Source of the DNA: Sphaerochaetaceae bacterium
GTDB lineage: Bacteria > Spirochaetota > Spirochaetia > Sphaerochaetales > Sphaerochaetaceae
Reading direction: 5' to 3'
DNA length: 64,000 nucleotides
Assembly (NCBI GenBank): GCA_028532765.1
Contig: JAQQAR010000008.1
Location: 62,001-126,000, forward strand
In this document: one piece after another, positions 45,126 through 54,288 of the stretch
How the letters are laid out: each line of letters opens with the position of its first letter
How positions within the stretch are numbered: the first letter of the stretch is position 1
Notes under the pieces: model-generated
What the model saw: the letters and a program-made list of their open reading frames with translations, nothing else
Told to the model about the DNA's origin: nothing
Databases searched by the model: none
Position numbers and translations under genes: made by a program

Positions 45126-45326
45126 CTACTCCTTTTCGTCTACCTGCTCAACTTCAGCAGGTTGCCCGTCATGTTCGCCATGGAATGAAGAGGGCTTGTT
45201 CACCCGCCTCATGGTATGTTCCATATTACAGGCAGGACAGACTGCAGGAGGCTCATGCTTATCCAGGGACTGGACCAATTCAACCCGTGCCTTGCAAAGC
45301 TGGCACTCATATTCATACGAAGGCAT
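45126..45326 (-). CDS. FmdB-family zinc-ribbon protein
   Basis: A 66-aa protein. MPSYEYECQLCKARVELVQS and CPACN form the typical FmdB zinc ribbon with two C-x2-C pairs, followed by an acidic tail. Function unknown; often called a putative regulator. Four bases before trpS. Confidence 0.82.
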   Translation of the reverse strand: MPSYEYECQLCKARVELVQSLDKHEPPAVCPACNMEHTMRRVNKPSSFHGEHDGQPAEVEQVDEKE

Positions 45327-45350
45327 AATGTGGTATCTCCTCTTATGGGT

Positions 45351-46238
45351 TTACAGCAAACCACTCAAGCTCTGCTTGAGATTGTTCATTTGCTCTTCAC
45401 CCAAATCCATATGTTTGATCGTTACTAGATCATCTTCAATCAGGAACATCTTCATCAAGTCGGCTATCTTGAAGGGAATCTTCTCCCTCTTCAACCGAGC
45501 CAGGTATCCAGTTCTTACCATCTGGGACAGTGTAGTGGCAAGTTTGGGGGTGTCCATCGTGATATAGGCATCCAGGCTGTATCCCCCATCCTCTTTCTGG
45601 TTAATCAGTAAAAGCATCACCTTTGCCTGGGTGATCACCGTATCCGGCAATTCCAGACCAAGATCAAAAAACGTCTCAGGCTCCAATGAGTAGACCGCGA
45701 TGTTTGAGGAAGCCATATCGTTTGCCGTGGGCAAATCGATTAACTTCCGCTCAGCATCGTAAAGCTCATACACCTCTGGGTACTCCCTATTGGTGAAGAG
45801 TATCTTATCATTGTTGGGAGCGTAGATGCTCAACTCCCCTTCCTTCTGCTGGAAGTACGTAAGATCATCCTGGGCATACTGCCTCTTGAGCTCCCTGGAG
45901 TACATCATGGAAGTGTTTGCCAGCCACTTGGGATAGTCTCCCTCGACCACCCCATAGGCATCCAATTCCTCAACTTCCAACGGGTACGTATCCAATCTTG
46001 GGGAAAGTGAGAGAGAGATTCGCTCGGCTCGATCAGCAAACTCCTGCATATCCGCAAAAACGCCTTTAATGAGTTCGCTCTCCTTCTGGGCATCCACGGT
46101 TACAACAATGACACCACTGTCCGCCATTCCCTGGAAATCAAAATAGGGAACCTCCTTCCTTACCGTTGTGGCACAGGAAGAGAGGAAGAGCACCAAAAGA
46201 AACCCGATAGGAACCAGCCTGGCAAAATGTTTCATCAC
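45351..46238 (-). CDS. Predicted lipoprotein of unknown function
   Basis: A 295-aa protein with a signal peptide and lipobox LSSC (cysteine at about residue 22), so it should be lipidated and exported. No domain is recognised. The mature part has a FTNREYPEVYELYD-type stretch and a C-terminal helical region. It lies 2 bases after ileS and 24 bases before the FmdB-like gene, so all are probably co-transcribed. It would be a candidate cargo for the Lol-like exporter in this window. Confidence 0.75.
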   Translation of the reverse strand: MMKHFARLVPIGFLLVLFLSSCATTVRKEVPYFDFQGMADSGVIVVTVDAQKESELIKGVFADMQEFADRAERISLSLSPRLDTYPLEVEELDAYGVVEGDYPKWLANTSMMYSRELKRQYAQDDLTYFQQKEGELSIYAPNNDKILFTNREYPEVYELYDAERKLIDLPTANDMASSNIAVYSLEPETFFDLGLELPDTVITQAKVMLLLINQKEDGGYSLDAYITMDTPKLATTLSQMVRTGYLARLKREKIPFKIADLMKMFLIEDDLVTIKHMDLGEEQMNNLKQSLSGLL

Positions 46239-46240
46239 GC

Positions 46241-49200
46241 TTAATCCTTCTCTACTTGCAACCTCACCATATGGTCATTGCAATCAATACCTTCTCCTGT
46301 TAGTGTACCAGAGCGCAAGGTATTGGACAACGTCTCCTTGGCAATGGTTTGTCCATGCTGGTCGAAGACCCGCTGGATTACCTCATCACCATCATAAGTC
46401 AGTACAATCCGGTCAGATACGGCAAACCCACTCTCTTTTCTGAGGTTCTGCACTGAGCGAATGATATCACGTGCAATTCCCTCATCCGCGAGTTCCTGGG
46501 TAACCTTGGTATCGAACCCTACAGTAAGTGATCCATCATTCAGTACCTTTACACCTTCCATCTCAGTCCTCTGGACAATGATTTCATCCTTGGAGATTGA
46601 AATCTCACCATTGCTGTAAGAGAGCGTGTGTGGTGTGCCGTCGAGGATGGAAGCAATCTTCTCTCCATCGAAATCAGCAATCATGGATGCAACTTCCTTC
46701 ATATCCTTGCCCAGGGATTTTCCCAGAACCTTGAAGTTGGCCTTTGCACTATACTCCACAAGGGAGGACTCATCAGATTGCAGATGCACTTCCTTGACAT
46801 TCAGTTCCTCTGCAATGATTGACTCCATGCTTGCCAGAATTTCCCGTTCATCCTCTTCCCGGTCGACGAGGAAAAGCTTCTGCAAAGGCTGACGAATCTT
46901 CAGGTTGTTGGATGCTCTCAGTGAACGACCCATGGCGATAGCTTTCTGGGTCAGGGACATCTGGCTTTCTAGGGTCCAATCCCTCTGGCTCTCATCATAG
47001 TCAGGATACATACAGAGATGCACACTCTGTGCCATATCTCCCCGTTTCAAGTTCTGGTAAATCTCCTCACTTGTAAATGGAATGATTGGTGCAACAACCT
47101 TGATAAAGGTCATCAGGACCTTGTAGAGGGTATCATACGCCTGCTTCTTATCCGTATCGTTCTCGCCCTTCCAGAAACGCCTTCGGCTTCGGCGAATGTA
47201 CCAATTGTTCAAGTCGTCGATGAACGGAACAAAGGATGCACACGCTTTCTGGATGTCATAGGCATCGAAAGAGTCGGTGGCAGTCTGCACAAACCGTTGG
47301 GTTGCACTGGTAATCCAGCGGTCCATCGGGTTCGTGAGATCCTCGAAGGCTGTTTCAGAAGGCTCATACCCATCAATATTCGCATAGGTTACGAAGAATG
47401 AGTAAGCATTCCAGAGAGGGATGATCAAGGTCTTGAGTACTTCCTTTACCGACTCCTCACTGAACTTCAGGTCCTCTGCACGGACGACTGCACTATTCAT
47501 CAAGGCAAAACGCAGACTGTCTGCACCGTAGGCGTTTACAATCTCCATCGGATCGGTATAGTTACGTTCACTCTTGCTCATCTTCTTCCCATCGGCTGTC
47601 AGAACAATACCGTTGGTGATGCAGTGGGTAAACGCTGGTTTCTCCCAGAGCCCTGCCGCAATAACCGTCAAGGTATAGAACCAACCACGAGTCTGGTCCA
47701 AGCCTTCACAGATGAAATCAGCGGGGAAATTGTTTTCAAAATACTCTTTGTTTTCAAATGGGTAATGTTGCTGTGCGTATGGCATGGAACCCGACTCAAA
47801 CCAGCAGTCAAGGACATCCCCAATGCGGCGCATCGTGCCCTTGCCGTCAGGACTTGGCCAGGTCAGATCATCAACATAATGCTTATGCAGATCTTCAACC
47901 TTCTGCCCACACTTGGCCTCCAGCTCTTCCCTGCTTCCGATTACCTCTAGGTAGTCACTGCCATCGCACTTCCAAACCGGGATCGGGTTACCCCAGAACC
48001 GGTTTCTGCTGATTGCCCAGTCACGAGCTCCTTCAAGCCATTTACCAAATCGGCCATACTTGAGATGTTCAGGCATCCAGTAAATCTGCTCATTTGCATC
48101 AAGCATGTGTTTCTTGATCTTCTGGATGTCTACAAACCAGCAACTCATGGCACGGTAGATCAACGGCTTCTTTGTGCGGTAACAGAAAGGATACGAGTGA
48201 AGGTAGTTCTCCCGCTTCACCAGCAGGTCATGCTCCTTCAGATAAGAGATGATATCCTTATCTGTGTCCTTGACGAAACGACCAGAGAAGTCTGGTACCT
48301 CATCAGTAAAACGACACTCCAAATCCACAGGGCAAACAACAGGAATGTCTGTTCCTTTGAGTACCTGATAATCATCTTCACCGAAGCCAGGTGCTGTATG
48401 GACAATACCACAACCATCTTCGGTGGTTACATAATCACCCATCACACAGACAAATGCGCCCTGCTCCTTGAGATCTGCAAAGTATGGGAACAAGGGTGTA
48501 TAACGCATACCTTCATAGAAGGTACCCTTCTGCTCATCAACAATCTCATAGGTGTCCTCGTCCTTGTAGTAATGGTCGAGGCGAGCCTTGCCCAGGATAT
48601 AGTAATTCCCATCACTCTTATCCTTGACCTTCACATAGTCGATGTCTGGACCAAAGGCAAGCGCAAGGTTGCTGGGAAGCGTCCAGGGTGTAGTCGTCCA
48701 AGCAAGGAAATAGGTATTCTCCTGCCCATCAGCTGCGAATCGAACGGTTACAGCCTGATCCACGACATCCTGGTAGCCTCCCAGGTTAACTTCGAAATTG
48801 GAAAGAGGACTTGCCAAGGCTGGACTGTATGGAAGGATATTATACCCCTCATAGATATAGCCCTTCTCAAAGAGTGTCTTGAATACCCACCAGATGGACT
48901 CCATATAGTTGGTATCCATGGTGCGATAGCCATGCTCCCAGTCAACCCAACGTCCCATGCGATTAATCGTCTGTTTCCACTCTTCGGTGTATCGCAAAAC
49001 GATTGAGCGACATTGCTCATTGAACTTGGCCACGCCATACTCGGTAATCGCGGAGTGCCCGCTGATACCCAGCGTCTTCTCCATCTCATACTCAACAGGT
49101 AGCCCATGACAGTCCCAACCGAAACCACGTCTGACCCGTTTGCCTTTCATGGTCTGATACCGGGGAATGGCATCCTTTATGGTTCCTGGAACCAGATGCC

Positions 49201-49369
49201 CAAAATGGGGAAGCCCGGTCGCAAACGGAGGTCCGTCGTAGAAAACGTATTCATTCTCTTCAGACCGCGTTTCGATTGATTTCTTGAAAATATCCTCTGT
49301 CTCCCAGAAAGAGAGAACGTTCTCTTCCATCGCAGGAAAATCCACTTTGGTGGTTACTGGACGAAACAT
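46241..49369 (-). CDS. ileS: Isoleucine-tRNA ligase, eukaryotic-like type
   Basis: Class I synthetase of 1,042 aa. The HIGH motif is HFGH within YDGPPFATGLPHFGHL, and the KMSKS loop is KKMSKSERNY. The N-terminus and FGWDCHGLPVEYEMEK match the eukaryote-like IleRS2 group, known for low mupirocin sensitivity and reported in spirochaetes. The ATG at 49369 is chosen because GGAG lies 5 bases before it; a GTG two codons upstream is too close to that site. No T-box is visible upstream. Confidence 0.95.
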   Translation of the reverse strand: MFRPVTTKVDFPAMEENVLSFWETEDIFKKSIETRSEENEYVFYDGPPFATGLPHFGHLVPGTIKDAIPRYQTMKGKRVRRGFGWDCHGLPVEYEMEKTLGISGHSAITEYGVAKFNEQCRSIVLRYTEEWKQTINRMGRWVDWEHGYRTMDTNYMESIWWVFKTLFEKGYIYEGYNILPYSPALASPLSNFEVNLGGYQDVVDQAVTVRFAADGQENTYFLAWTTTPWTLPSNLALAFGPDIDYVKVKDKSDGNYYILGKARLDHYYKDEDTYEIVDEQKGTFYEGMRYTPLFPYFADLKEQGAFVCVMGDYVTTEDGCGIVHTAPGFGEDDYQVLKGTDIPVVCPVDLECRFTDEVPDFSGRFVKDTDKDIISYLKEHDLLVKRENYLHSYPFCYRTKKPLIYRAMSCWFVDIQKIKKHMLDANEQIYWMPEHLKYGRFGKWLEGARDWAISRNRFWGNPIPVWKCDGSDYLEVIGSREELEAKCGQKVEDLHKHYVDDLTWPSPDGKGTMRRIGDVLDCWFESGSMPYAQQHYPFENKEYFENNFPADFICEGLDQTRGWFYTLTVIAAGLWEKPAFTHCITNGIVLTADGKKMSKSERNYTDPMEIVNAYGADSLRFALMNSAVVRAEDLKFSEESVKEVLKTLIIPLWNAYSFFVTYANIDGYEPSETAFEDLTNPMDRWITSATQRFVQTATDSFDAYDIQKACASFVPFIDDLNNWYIRRSRRRFWKGENDTDKKQAYDTLYKVLMTFIKVVAPIIPFTSEEIYQNLKRGDMAQSVHLCMYPDYDESQRDWTLESQMSLTQKAIAMGRSLRASNNLKIRQPLQKLFLVDREEDEREILASMESIIAEELNVKEVHLQSDESSLVEYSAKANFKVLGKSLGKDMKEVASMIADFDGEKIASILDGTPHTLSYSNGEISISKDEIIVQRTEMEGVKVLNDGSLTVGFDTKVTQELADEGIARDIIRSVQNLRKESGFAVSDRIVLTYDGDEVIQRVFDQHGQTIAKETLSNTLRSGTLTGEGIDCNDHMVRLQVEKD

Positions 49370-49464
49370 ACACACTCCTTCAACTTGCCCTTATCGGGTT
49401 ATCGCATAGATGTCATTCTATTCAGAATACGTGTTCATGACAACCTTTGTGACTGGTTTTTCCG

Positions 49465-49493
49465 TTGACCTTCTTCCGTTGTCGCGATACTGT
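49465..49493 (+). promoter_or_regulatory. Promoter of the CCA-adding enzyme gene placed for a leaderless mRNA
   Basis: TTGACC (49465-49470), a 17-bp spacer and TACTGT (49488-49493), followed by exactly six bases and the ATG at 49500. No Shine-Dalgarno. Confidence 0.6.
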
Positions 49494-49499
49494 CTTGTT

Positions 49500-50858
49500 A
49501 TGCAGCAATTCCCAATTCCATCTGTGATCCAGAGGTTCTCACAACAGTTCAAGCAAGCAGGTTATAGCCTCTATATTGTAGGGGGTGCCGTTCGTGACCA
49601 TCTGTTGGGTATCGACAACGAAGACTTCGATTTTACCACCGATGCAAAACCAGAGGAGGTCATGCGCCTCTTCAAGGCTGTCATCCCCACTGGCATCGAC
49701 CATGGCACGGTCACGGTGCGTTACGAGAAGCACAGCTTCGAGGTAACCACCTTCCGTAGTGAAGGATCCTATCAGGATGGAAGACACCCCAGCAGTGTGA
49801 CCTTTATCACGAATCTTGAAGAGGACCTGAAAAGACGTGATTTTACCATCAATGCCTTTGCGGTTGACTTGAAGGATAGCAAGATCATCGATCTTTGTGG
49901 TGGAAAGGAAGATCTGAAAAACAGGATCATCAGAGCGATTGGAAATCCTGAAGAACGATTTAAGGAAGATGGACTGAGAATCCTGAGAGCATGCCGCTTT
50001 GCAGGCAAGCTTAATTTCATCATTGAAGAAGATACTCTCAAGGCCATGCATACCTGCAGGGAGAATCTTCGTAAAGTAAGTAGCGAACGCATCCGTGAAG
50101 AGTTCTTCAGGCTTGTTCTCTCCGATCATCCCGAGGTGGGACTCAACTACATGAGGGAGTGTGGCATATTGCCGATCATTCTTCCCGAACTTGCTGCAGG
50201 AGATCAGATTGACCAGAGGGGTATGCACCATGAGGATGTGCTCTCACATGCCATCAGCACCTGCCAAGCTTCCGTAGCCCTCTCAGACCGTCTGGAGGTG
50301 CGCCTTGCCGCCCTTTTCCATGATATTGGCAAGAGTAAGGTGATGGAAGAAGGAGAGGAACGCAACACCTTCTACAACCATGATCTAGTTGGGGAGAAAC
50401 TCACCATCAAGGTCCTAAGACGACTGAAGGCAAGCAATGAGCAGATTCGACTTGTCAGCCTCTTGGTCCGCCATCATATGTTCAGTTACCAGAGCAACTG
50501 GAGTGACAGTGCAATCAGGCGCTTTCTCACCCGCGTAGGCAAGGACCATGTGGGCATGCTCTTCAGCCTAAGGATAGCAGACCAGATAGCCATACACGGT
50601 AAGGCGGATATCAGATTGCTTGAAGAATTGGAAGAGCGGATCAAGGGTATCCTTGATGCCCAGGATGCCCTGTCCATCAAGGACTTGGCCGTGAATGGCA
50701 ATGATTTGATGAAGGCGGGAATCCCTAAGGGAAAACAATTGGGGAGAACCCTTGATTACCTGTTGGAAACAGTACTTGATGATCCCGCTCAGAACAAGAA
50801 AGAGCAACTATTGGAGATAGCAAAAAACTATCAGTCGTTGTCCACTTTTACCAGCTGA
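49500..50858 (+). CDS. tRNA CCA-adding enzyme / poly(A) polymerase family with HD domain
   Basis: A 452-aa class II nucleotidyltransferase. YIVGGAVRDHLLGIDNEDF carries the head motif, followed by DFTTDA, EVTTFRSEGSYQDGRHPS and RRDFTINAFAVDL. An HD hydrolase-like domain follows (HHEDVLSHAIS, RLAALFHDIGKSKV, HHMF). Since the three tRNAs here lack encoded CCA, a CCA-adding role is likely, with the other family member acting as poly(A) polymerase, but the two cannot be told apart with certainty. The start at 49500 is set by the promoter; the frame is open 30 codons upstream. It overlaps rnc by 28 bases tail to tail. Confidence 0.87.
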   Translation: MQQFPIPSVIQRFSQQFKQAGYSLYIVGGAVRDHLLGIDNEDFDFTTDAKPEEVMRLFKAVIPTGIDHGTVTVRYEKHSFEVTTFRSEGSYQDGRHPSSVTFITNLEEDLKRRDFTINAFAVDLKDSKIIDLCGGKEDLKNRIIRAIGNPEERFKEDGLRILRACRFAGKLNFIIEEDTLKAMHTCRENLRKVSSERIREEFFRLVLSDHPEVGLNYMRECGILPIILPELAAGDQIDQRGMHHEDVLSHAISTCQASVALSDRLEVRLAALFHDIGKSKVMEEGEERNTFYNHDLVGEKLTIKVLRRLKASNEQIRLVSLLVRHHMFSYQSNWSDSAIRRFLTRVGKDHVGMLFSLRIADQIAIHGKADIRLLEELEERIKGILDAQDALSIKDLAVNGNDLMKAGIPKGKQLGRTLDYLLETVLDDPAQNKKEQLLEIAKNYQSLSTFTS

Positions 50859-51577
50859 TCATAGGCAAGCTTTGCTGCACGTTGTTCGGCTTGTTTCTTG
50901 TTTCGTCCCTGTGCAGGACCGAAAACCCGACCATTTACATCAACTTGCATGAAAAAGGTATAATCATGCTCAGGCCCGGTCTTCTTGATCAGTGTATAGG
51001 TAGGAACCATGCGCCATCGCTTCTGCATGTATTCCTGTAGCGCTGTCTTGTAATCACGATGATAATCATCTTCCAGTACTGCCCTGATCTGGTTTTCCAA
51101 GTACCGCATAATAAATTTCTTTGCGGCCTCGAAACCACTATCAAGATAACAAGCTGCAAAGATTGCCTCCATGCAGTCAGCAAGCAAGGCTTTCTTGTTC
51201 CTTCCTCCACTGTTCTCTTCCCCTTTCCCAATAAGTAGATATTTATCCACGTCAAGGGAACGGGCGATCATGGCCAAGCTATCTTCACTGACTACAATGC
51301 TCTTGATTTTTGAGAAATCTCCCTCCGCTTTTGCAGGCAGATTTCTAAAAAGCCAGTCCGCTACACACATACCAAGCACACTATCACCGAGAAACTCCAA
51401 ACGTTCATTGGTGTCCACTAGTTCGTTGGTTTCATTGGCAAAGCTGCGGTGTGTGAATGCAAGATTGAGCAAGGAGAAATCATTGATCTCCATCTTGCTC
51501 TTTTCAATGAATAGAAGAAGCTCCCGCTCTCTTTCTGATGAGATTGCGGGAGCTCTCTTGAAGAGGCTACTCTCCAT
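50831..51577 (-). CDS. rnc: Ribonuclease III
   Basis: Cuts double-stranded RNA in rRNA and mRNA maturation. The 248-aa protein has the signature NERLEFLGDSVLGMCVADWLF near 58-78 (catalytic Glu and Asp), DCMEAIFAACYLDSG near 134, and a C-terminal dsRNA-binding domain (KTALQEYMQKRW ... GRNKKQAEQRAAKLAYDQL). Last of the rpmF-acpP-rnc group, 14 bases after acpP. Confidence 0.95.
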   Translation of the reverse strand: MESSLFKRAPAISSERERELLLFIEKSKMEINDFSLLNLAFTHRSFANETNELVDTNERLEFLGDSVLGMCVADWLFRNLPAKAEGDFSKIKSIVVSEDSLAMIARSLDVDKYLLIGKGEENSGGRNKKALLADCMEAIFAACYLDSGFEAAKKFIMRYLENQIRAVLEDDYHRDYKTALQEYMQKRWRMVPTYTLIKKTGPEHDYTFFMQVDVNGRVFGPAQGRNKKQAEQRAAKLAYDQLVKVDND

Positions 51578-51591
51578 AGACAGGGAAATCC

Positions 51592-51831
51592 TTACAGTTG
51601 TGCGGAAAGGAAGTCGACTGCGTCCTTAACGGTTTCGAACTCGTTGGCTTTCTCATCAGGGATGGAGATGCCAAGCTCTTCCTCGATAGCGTATACCAGC
51701 TCATAGGTGTCCAAGCTGTCTGCGCCAAGATCCTTTCTGAAGGAAGCGTTCATGGTGATTTTGCCCTCTTCAATCTCGAGCTTCTCTGCAATCAATGATT
51801 TAACTTTTTCAAATACTTCTTTGCTATCCAT
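51592..51831 (-). CDS. acpP: Acyl carrier protein
   Basis: A 79-aa acidic protein that carries fatty-acyl chains on phosphopantetheine attached to Ser39 in LGADSLDTYELVYAIEEE. Length and helix pattern are standard. It lies between rpmF (25 bases) and rnc (14 bases); fab genes are not in the window. Confidence 0.96.
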   Translation of the reverse strand: MDSKEVFEKVKSLIAEKLEIEEGKITMNASFRKDLGADSLDTYELVYAIEEELGISIPDEKANEFETVKDAVDFLSAQL

Positions 51832-51856
51832 TATCTAACTCCTCTGGTCGTCGTAT

Positions 51857-52042
51857 TTATTTATCCTGCAACTCAATGACCTGTACGCCGCGGTAGAAGC
51901 CGCACTTCGGACAGACACGGTGAGGAAGAACCATATTTCCACAGGTGCTACAACGAGAGAGTGTCGGGGTTGCAAGACGCATGTTAGCAGCTTTTCTAGA
52001 TGCTGCGCTTGCTTTGGAAGTCTTATATTTCGGTGTTGCCAT
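51857..52042 (-). CDS. rpmF: 50S ribosomal protein L32
   Basis: A 61-aa protein starting MATPKYKTSKASAASRKA, with the zinc ribbon CSTCGNMVLPHRVCPKCG (four cysteines). First of the rpmF-acpP-rnc group; the common pairing of rpmF with lipid genes is conserved here. Confidence 0.95.
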   Translation of the reverse strand: MATPKYKTSKASAASRKAANMRLATPTLSRCSTCGNMVLPHRVCPKCGFYRGVQVIELQDK

Positions 52043-52102
52043 GTTGATAACCTCTTACACTATGCTAATTTTTGACACGTATGGAAGAATAACGGAAAAG
52101 CA

Positions 52103-52603
52103 CTAAAGCGTCAACAACTTGATTCGATTTCTCATCATTTGTACGACAAGAGGGGGCACCATTGGGGAGATATCGGCCCCATAGGCCGCCATTTCCTTGA
52201 TTGCGCTACTTCTCAGTTGAAAATATTTCGGACTCGTCGGCATAAAAAGGACTTCCAAGTCAGGATTTAGTTGTTTGTTGGTCATAGCCAATTCAAACTC
52301 ATACCCAAAATCAACCAAAGCACGGACTCCTCGTACCATGACCCCTACCCCATGCTCACGGGCAAAATCAACTACCAGCCCACGATAACTCACCACTTCG
52401 ATGTTTTCATGTTCCTTGAGAATATCCTTGAGCATGTCCATCCTCTCATCAGCGGTAAACAGACACTGCTTCTGTACATTGTCGGCAACCACCACATAGA
52501 GTTTCTCAAAAAGATGGGAAGAACGCTCGATGATATCAATATGTCCGTTTGTGGGTGGATCGAAAGAACCGGGAAGCATGGCAATACGCTCTTTTCTGTT
52601 CAT
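52103..52603 (-). CDS. coaD: Phosphopantetheine adenylyltransferase
   Basis: Makes dephospho-CoA from 4'-phosphopantetheine and ATP. The 166-aa protein has PGSFDPPTNGHIDIIERS (TNGH nucleotide motif), VRGVRALVDFGYEFELAMTN and SSAIKEMAAYGADIS, as in E. coli CoaD. It overlaps the upstream hypothetical gene as ATGA. Confidence 0.95.
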   Translation of the reverse strand: MNRKERIAMLPGSFDPPTNGHIDIIERSSHLFEKLYVVVADNVQKQCLFTADERMDMLKDILKEHENIEVVSYRGLVVDFAREHGVGVMVRGVRALVDFGYEFELAMTNKQLNPDLEVLFMPTSPKYFQLRSSAIKEMAAYGADISPMVPPLVVQMMRNRIKLLTL

Positions 52604-53076
52604 TTCTTGATTTCCTCCACGTATTGCTTCATCTTGGCAAAAGCCTCAGAGCTTTCCCAAGCAATCTTTTTTGCAAAACTGAACGATCCATTCTCTTCCT
52701 GGTTCACTACAGCAAAGGTTCCCTTGCCGATATAACTGACTTTCTGGGAAGGTGAAAGCTTCTCTTGTTCCCGAATCTGATTAAGCACACAATCGAAATG
52801 ACAGAATCCCCCATCAGGATGGGTAAGGGCACTTGCAATGCCATCAATGACTTCTCCACAGAGCACACAGGCCTCCTTCGGCTCAAGCACCTTCCTTACA
52901 GGAAGTTGGGGAAGATTACTATGATAGGGTTTACGTTGTTCAGGGAGTAGATTGCTCTTACCACTACCCTTCTTTGCCTTTTCCTTGGGAGTTCCCTTGG
53001 CCTTGGACTGCTTCTTGGAACGGGTACGTCGTTTTTGCCGTCCCGGGGTCCCTGTTTGTTTCTTTTCCGTTTCCAT
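52600..53076 (-). CDS. Hypothetical protein with a basic tail and zinc-binding pattern
   Basis: A 158-aa protein, not recognised. The first ~45 residues are very basic (RQKRRTRSKKQSKAKG, EKAKKGSG). The rest has CVLCGEVIDG and a later FCHFDC, a four-ligand Cys/His pattern suggesting zinc, then a C-terminal helix. It lies between rplS (about 116-base gap) and coaD (ATGA overlap). The basic arm suggests nucleic-acid or ribosome contact; this is only inference. Confidence 0.7.
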   Translation of the reverse strand: METEKKQTGTPGRQKRRTRSKKQSKAKGTPKEKAKKGSGKSNLLPEQRKPYHSNLPQLPVRKVLEPKEACVLCGEVIDGIASALTHPDGGFCHFDCVLNQIREQEKLSPSQKVSYIGKGTFAVVNQEENGSFSFAKKIAWESSEAFAKMKQYVEEIKK

Positions 53077-53141
53077 TGCCTACCTCGTGTCTGCAAGACT
53101 ATCCTGTTTTTCCGCCAGCGACAAGCACTCAGGATACACAG

Positions 53142-53165
53142 AAAGGGACGACTGTACGCCGTCCC
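53142..53165 (-). terminator. Weak terminator-like hairpin after rplS
   Basis: On the minus strand GGGACG and CGTCCC pair around a 9-base loop and are followed by TTTCTG. The T-run is interrupted, so partial termination or RNA 3'-end protection is possible. Confidence 0.4.
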
Positions 53166-53192
53166 CCCCAGATATTCGCTTTGCTGAACGCC

Positions 53193-53549
53193 TTAAGCGT
53201 TCTTTCTGCGGATGAGCTCTTTGACTTTCGCCTTCTTGCCCACCTTCTTGCGAATGTAGTAGAGCTTAGCTCTTCTGACACGACCTCTGCGAACAACCTC
53301 GATTCTTTCAACACGAGGTGAGTGCAAGGGGAAAATTCTTTCCACACCTACACCGTAGGAAATCTTGCGGACCACAAAAGTCCTGCGAATCCCACCATTG
53401 TTCTTTGCAATGACCAGGCCTTCAAACACCTGGACACGTTCGTTGGTGCCTTCAACAATCTTGAAAAACACTTTAACGGTATCACCAACGCAGAAGTTCT
53501 CTGCATTTTCCTTCATCTGTTCCGACTCAATAGCCTTAATTACATCCAT
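53193..53549 (-). CDS. rplS: 50S ribosomal protein L19
   Basis: A 118-aa protein lying at the subunit interface. [28 protein letters not shown] and the basic C-terminus ([23 protein letters not shown]) are diagnostic. The ATG at 53549 ([11 protein letters not shown]) gives the usual L19 length and overlaps the trmD end by 14 bases; a longer frame begins at 53570. Confidence 0.95.
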   Translation of the reverse strand: MDVIKAIESEQMKENAENFCVGDTVKVFFKIVEGTNERVQVFEGLVIAKNNGGIRRTFVVRKISYGVGVERIFPLHSPRVERIEVVRRGRVRRAKLYYIRKKVGKKAKVKELIRRKNA

Positions 53550-54288
53550 CGTCTCCGGTCCCCTTCGCACTATGTTCTTTCAATGCATTCAAAATCTTTC
53601 TGGAGTTCACATCAAGAGATGCCGTCTCCAACAAATCCGGTCGGTTCAACAAGGTCTTTTCCAACCGTTTCTGTAGTCGCCACTGGCCAATTTTGGCGTG
53701 ATGCCCGCTCAATAATACATCAGGGACATCTTTTGAGCAATAGGTCTCAGGCCTTGTATACTGGGGATATTCAAGTAATCCACCGTGAAAACTCTCTTCA
53801 CTGAGTGAATCACTACTAATCACACCGTCAATCAAACGGTATACAGCGTCTACGATTACCAAGGTGGAAACCTCGCCGCTGCTGATTACATAATCCCCGA
53901 TACTAATCTCGTCATCAACATATAGGTCAATCACCCGTTGGTCAATACCTTCATAATGGCCACAGATAAAGACCAGTTCATCTTCCTTGCTCAGCTCTTC
54001 GGCATAGGCTTGACTTAGACGCTTTCCAGAGGGGGAAGCATACACTACCCGCTTCTCTTTTGCATTGATGGAATCGAGCGCTTTGCTGAGGGGATCACAT
54101 TTGATCACCATCCCAGCGCCACCACCATAGGGAACGTCATCACAGCTTTGATGCTTGTCTGTCGCAAAGCTTCTGAAGTTTATGAACTCATACTCAACTG
54201 AACCGCTTTGTACAGCCCTCTTCATAATCGAATTTTCGAAAAACCCTTCCAGTATTTCTGGAAACAGGGTGACTATCTGAATCTTCAC
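53536..54288 (-). CDS. trmD: tRNA (guanine-N1)-methyltransferase TrmD
   Basis: Methylates G37 of tRNAs reading CNN and CGG codons, preventing frameshifts. The 250-aa protein starts [20 protein letters not shown] and has [27 protein letters not shown] (SAM-binding trefoil knot), and [12 protein letters not shown]. The classic rpsP-khpA-rimM-trmD-rplS order is kept. It overlaps rimM as ATGA. Confidence 0.96.
   Translation of the reverse strand: MKIQIVTLFPEILEGFFENSIMKRAVQSGSVEYEFINFRSFATDKHQSCDDVPYGGGAGMVIKCDPLSKALDSINAKEKRVVYASPSGKRLSQAYAEELSKEDELVFICGHYEGIDQRVIDLYVDDEISIGDYVISSGEVSTLVIVDAVYRLIDGVISSDSLSEESFHGGLLEYPQYTRPETYCSKDVPDVLLSGHHAKIGQWRLQKRLEKTLLNRPDLLETASLDVNSRKILNALKEHSAKGTGDDGCN

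Noticed and set aside
48065..49006. A 313-codon open frame antisense to ileS
   Set aside because: The ileS reading frame is complete and conserved across this span.
49376..49499. T-box riboswitch upstream of ileS
   Set aside because: The gap before ileS is short, with no T-box sequence or specifier loop, and is shared with a divergent gene.
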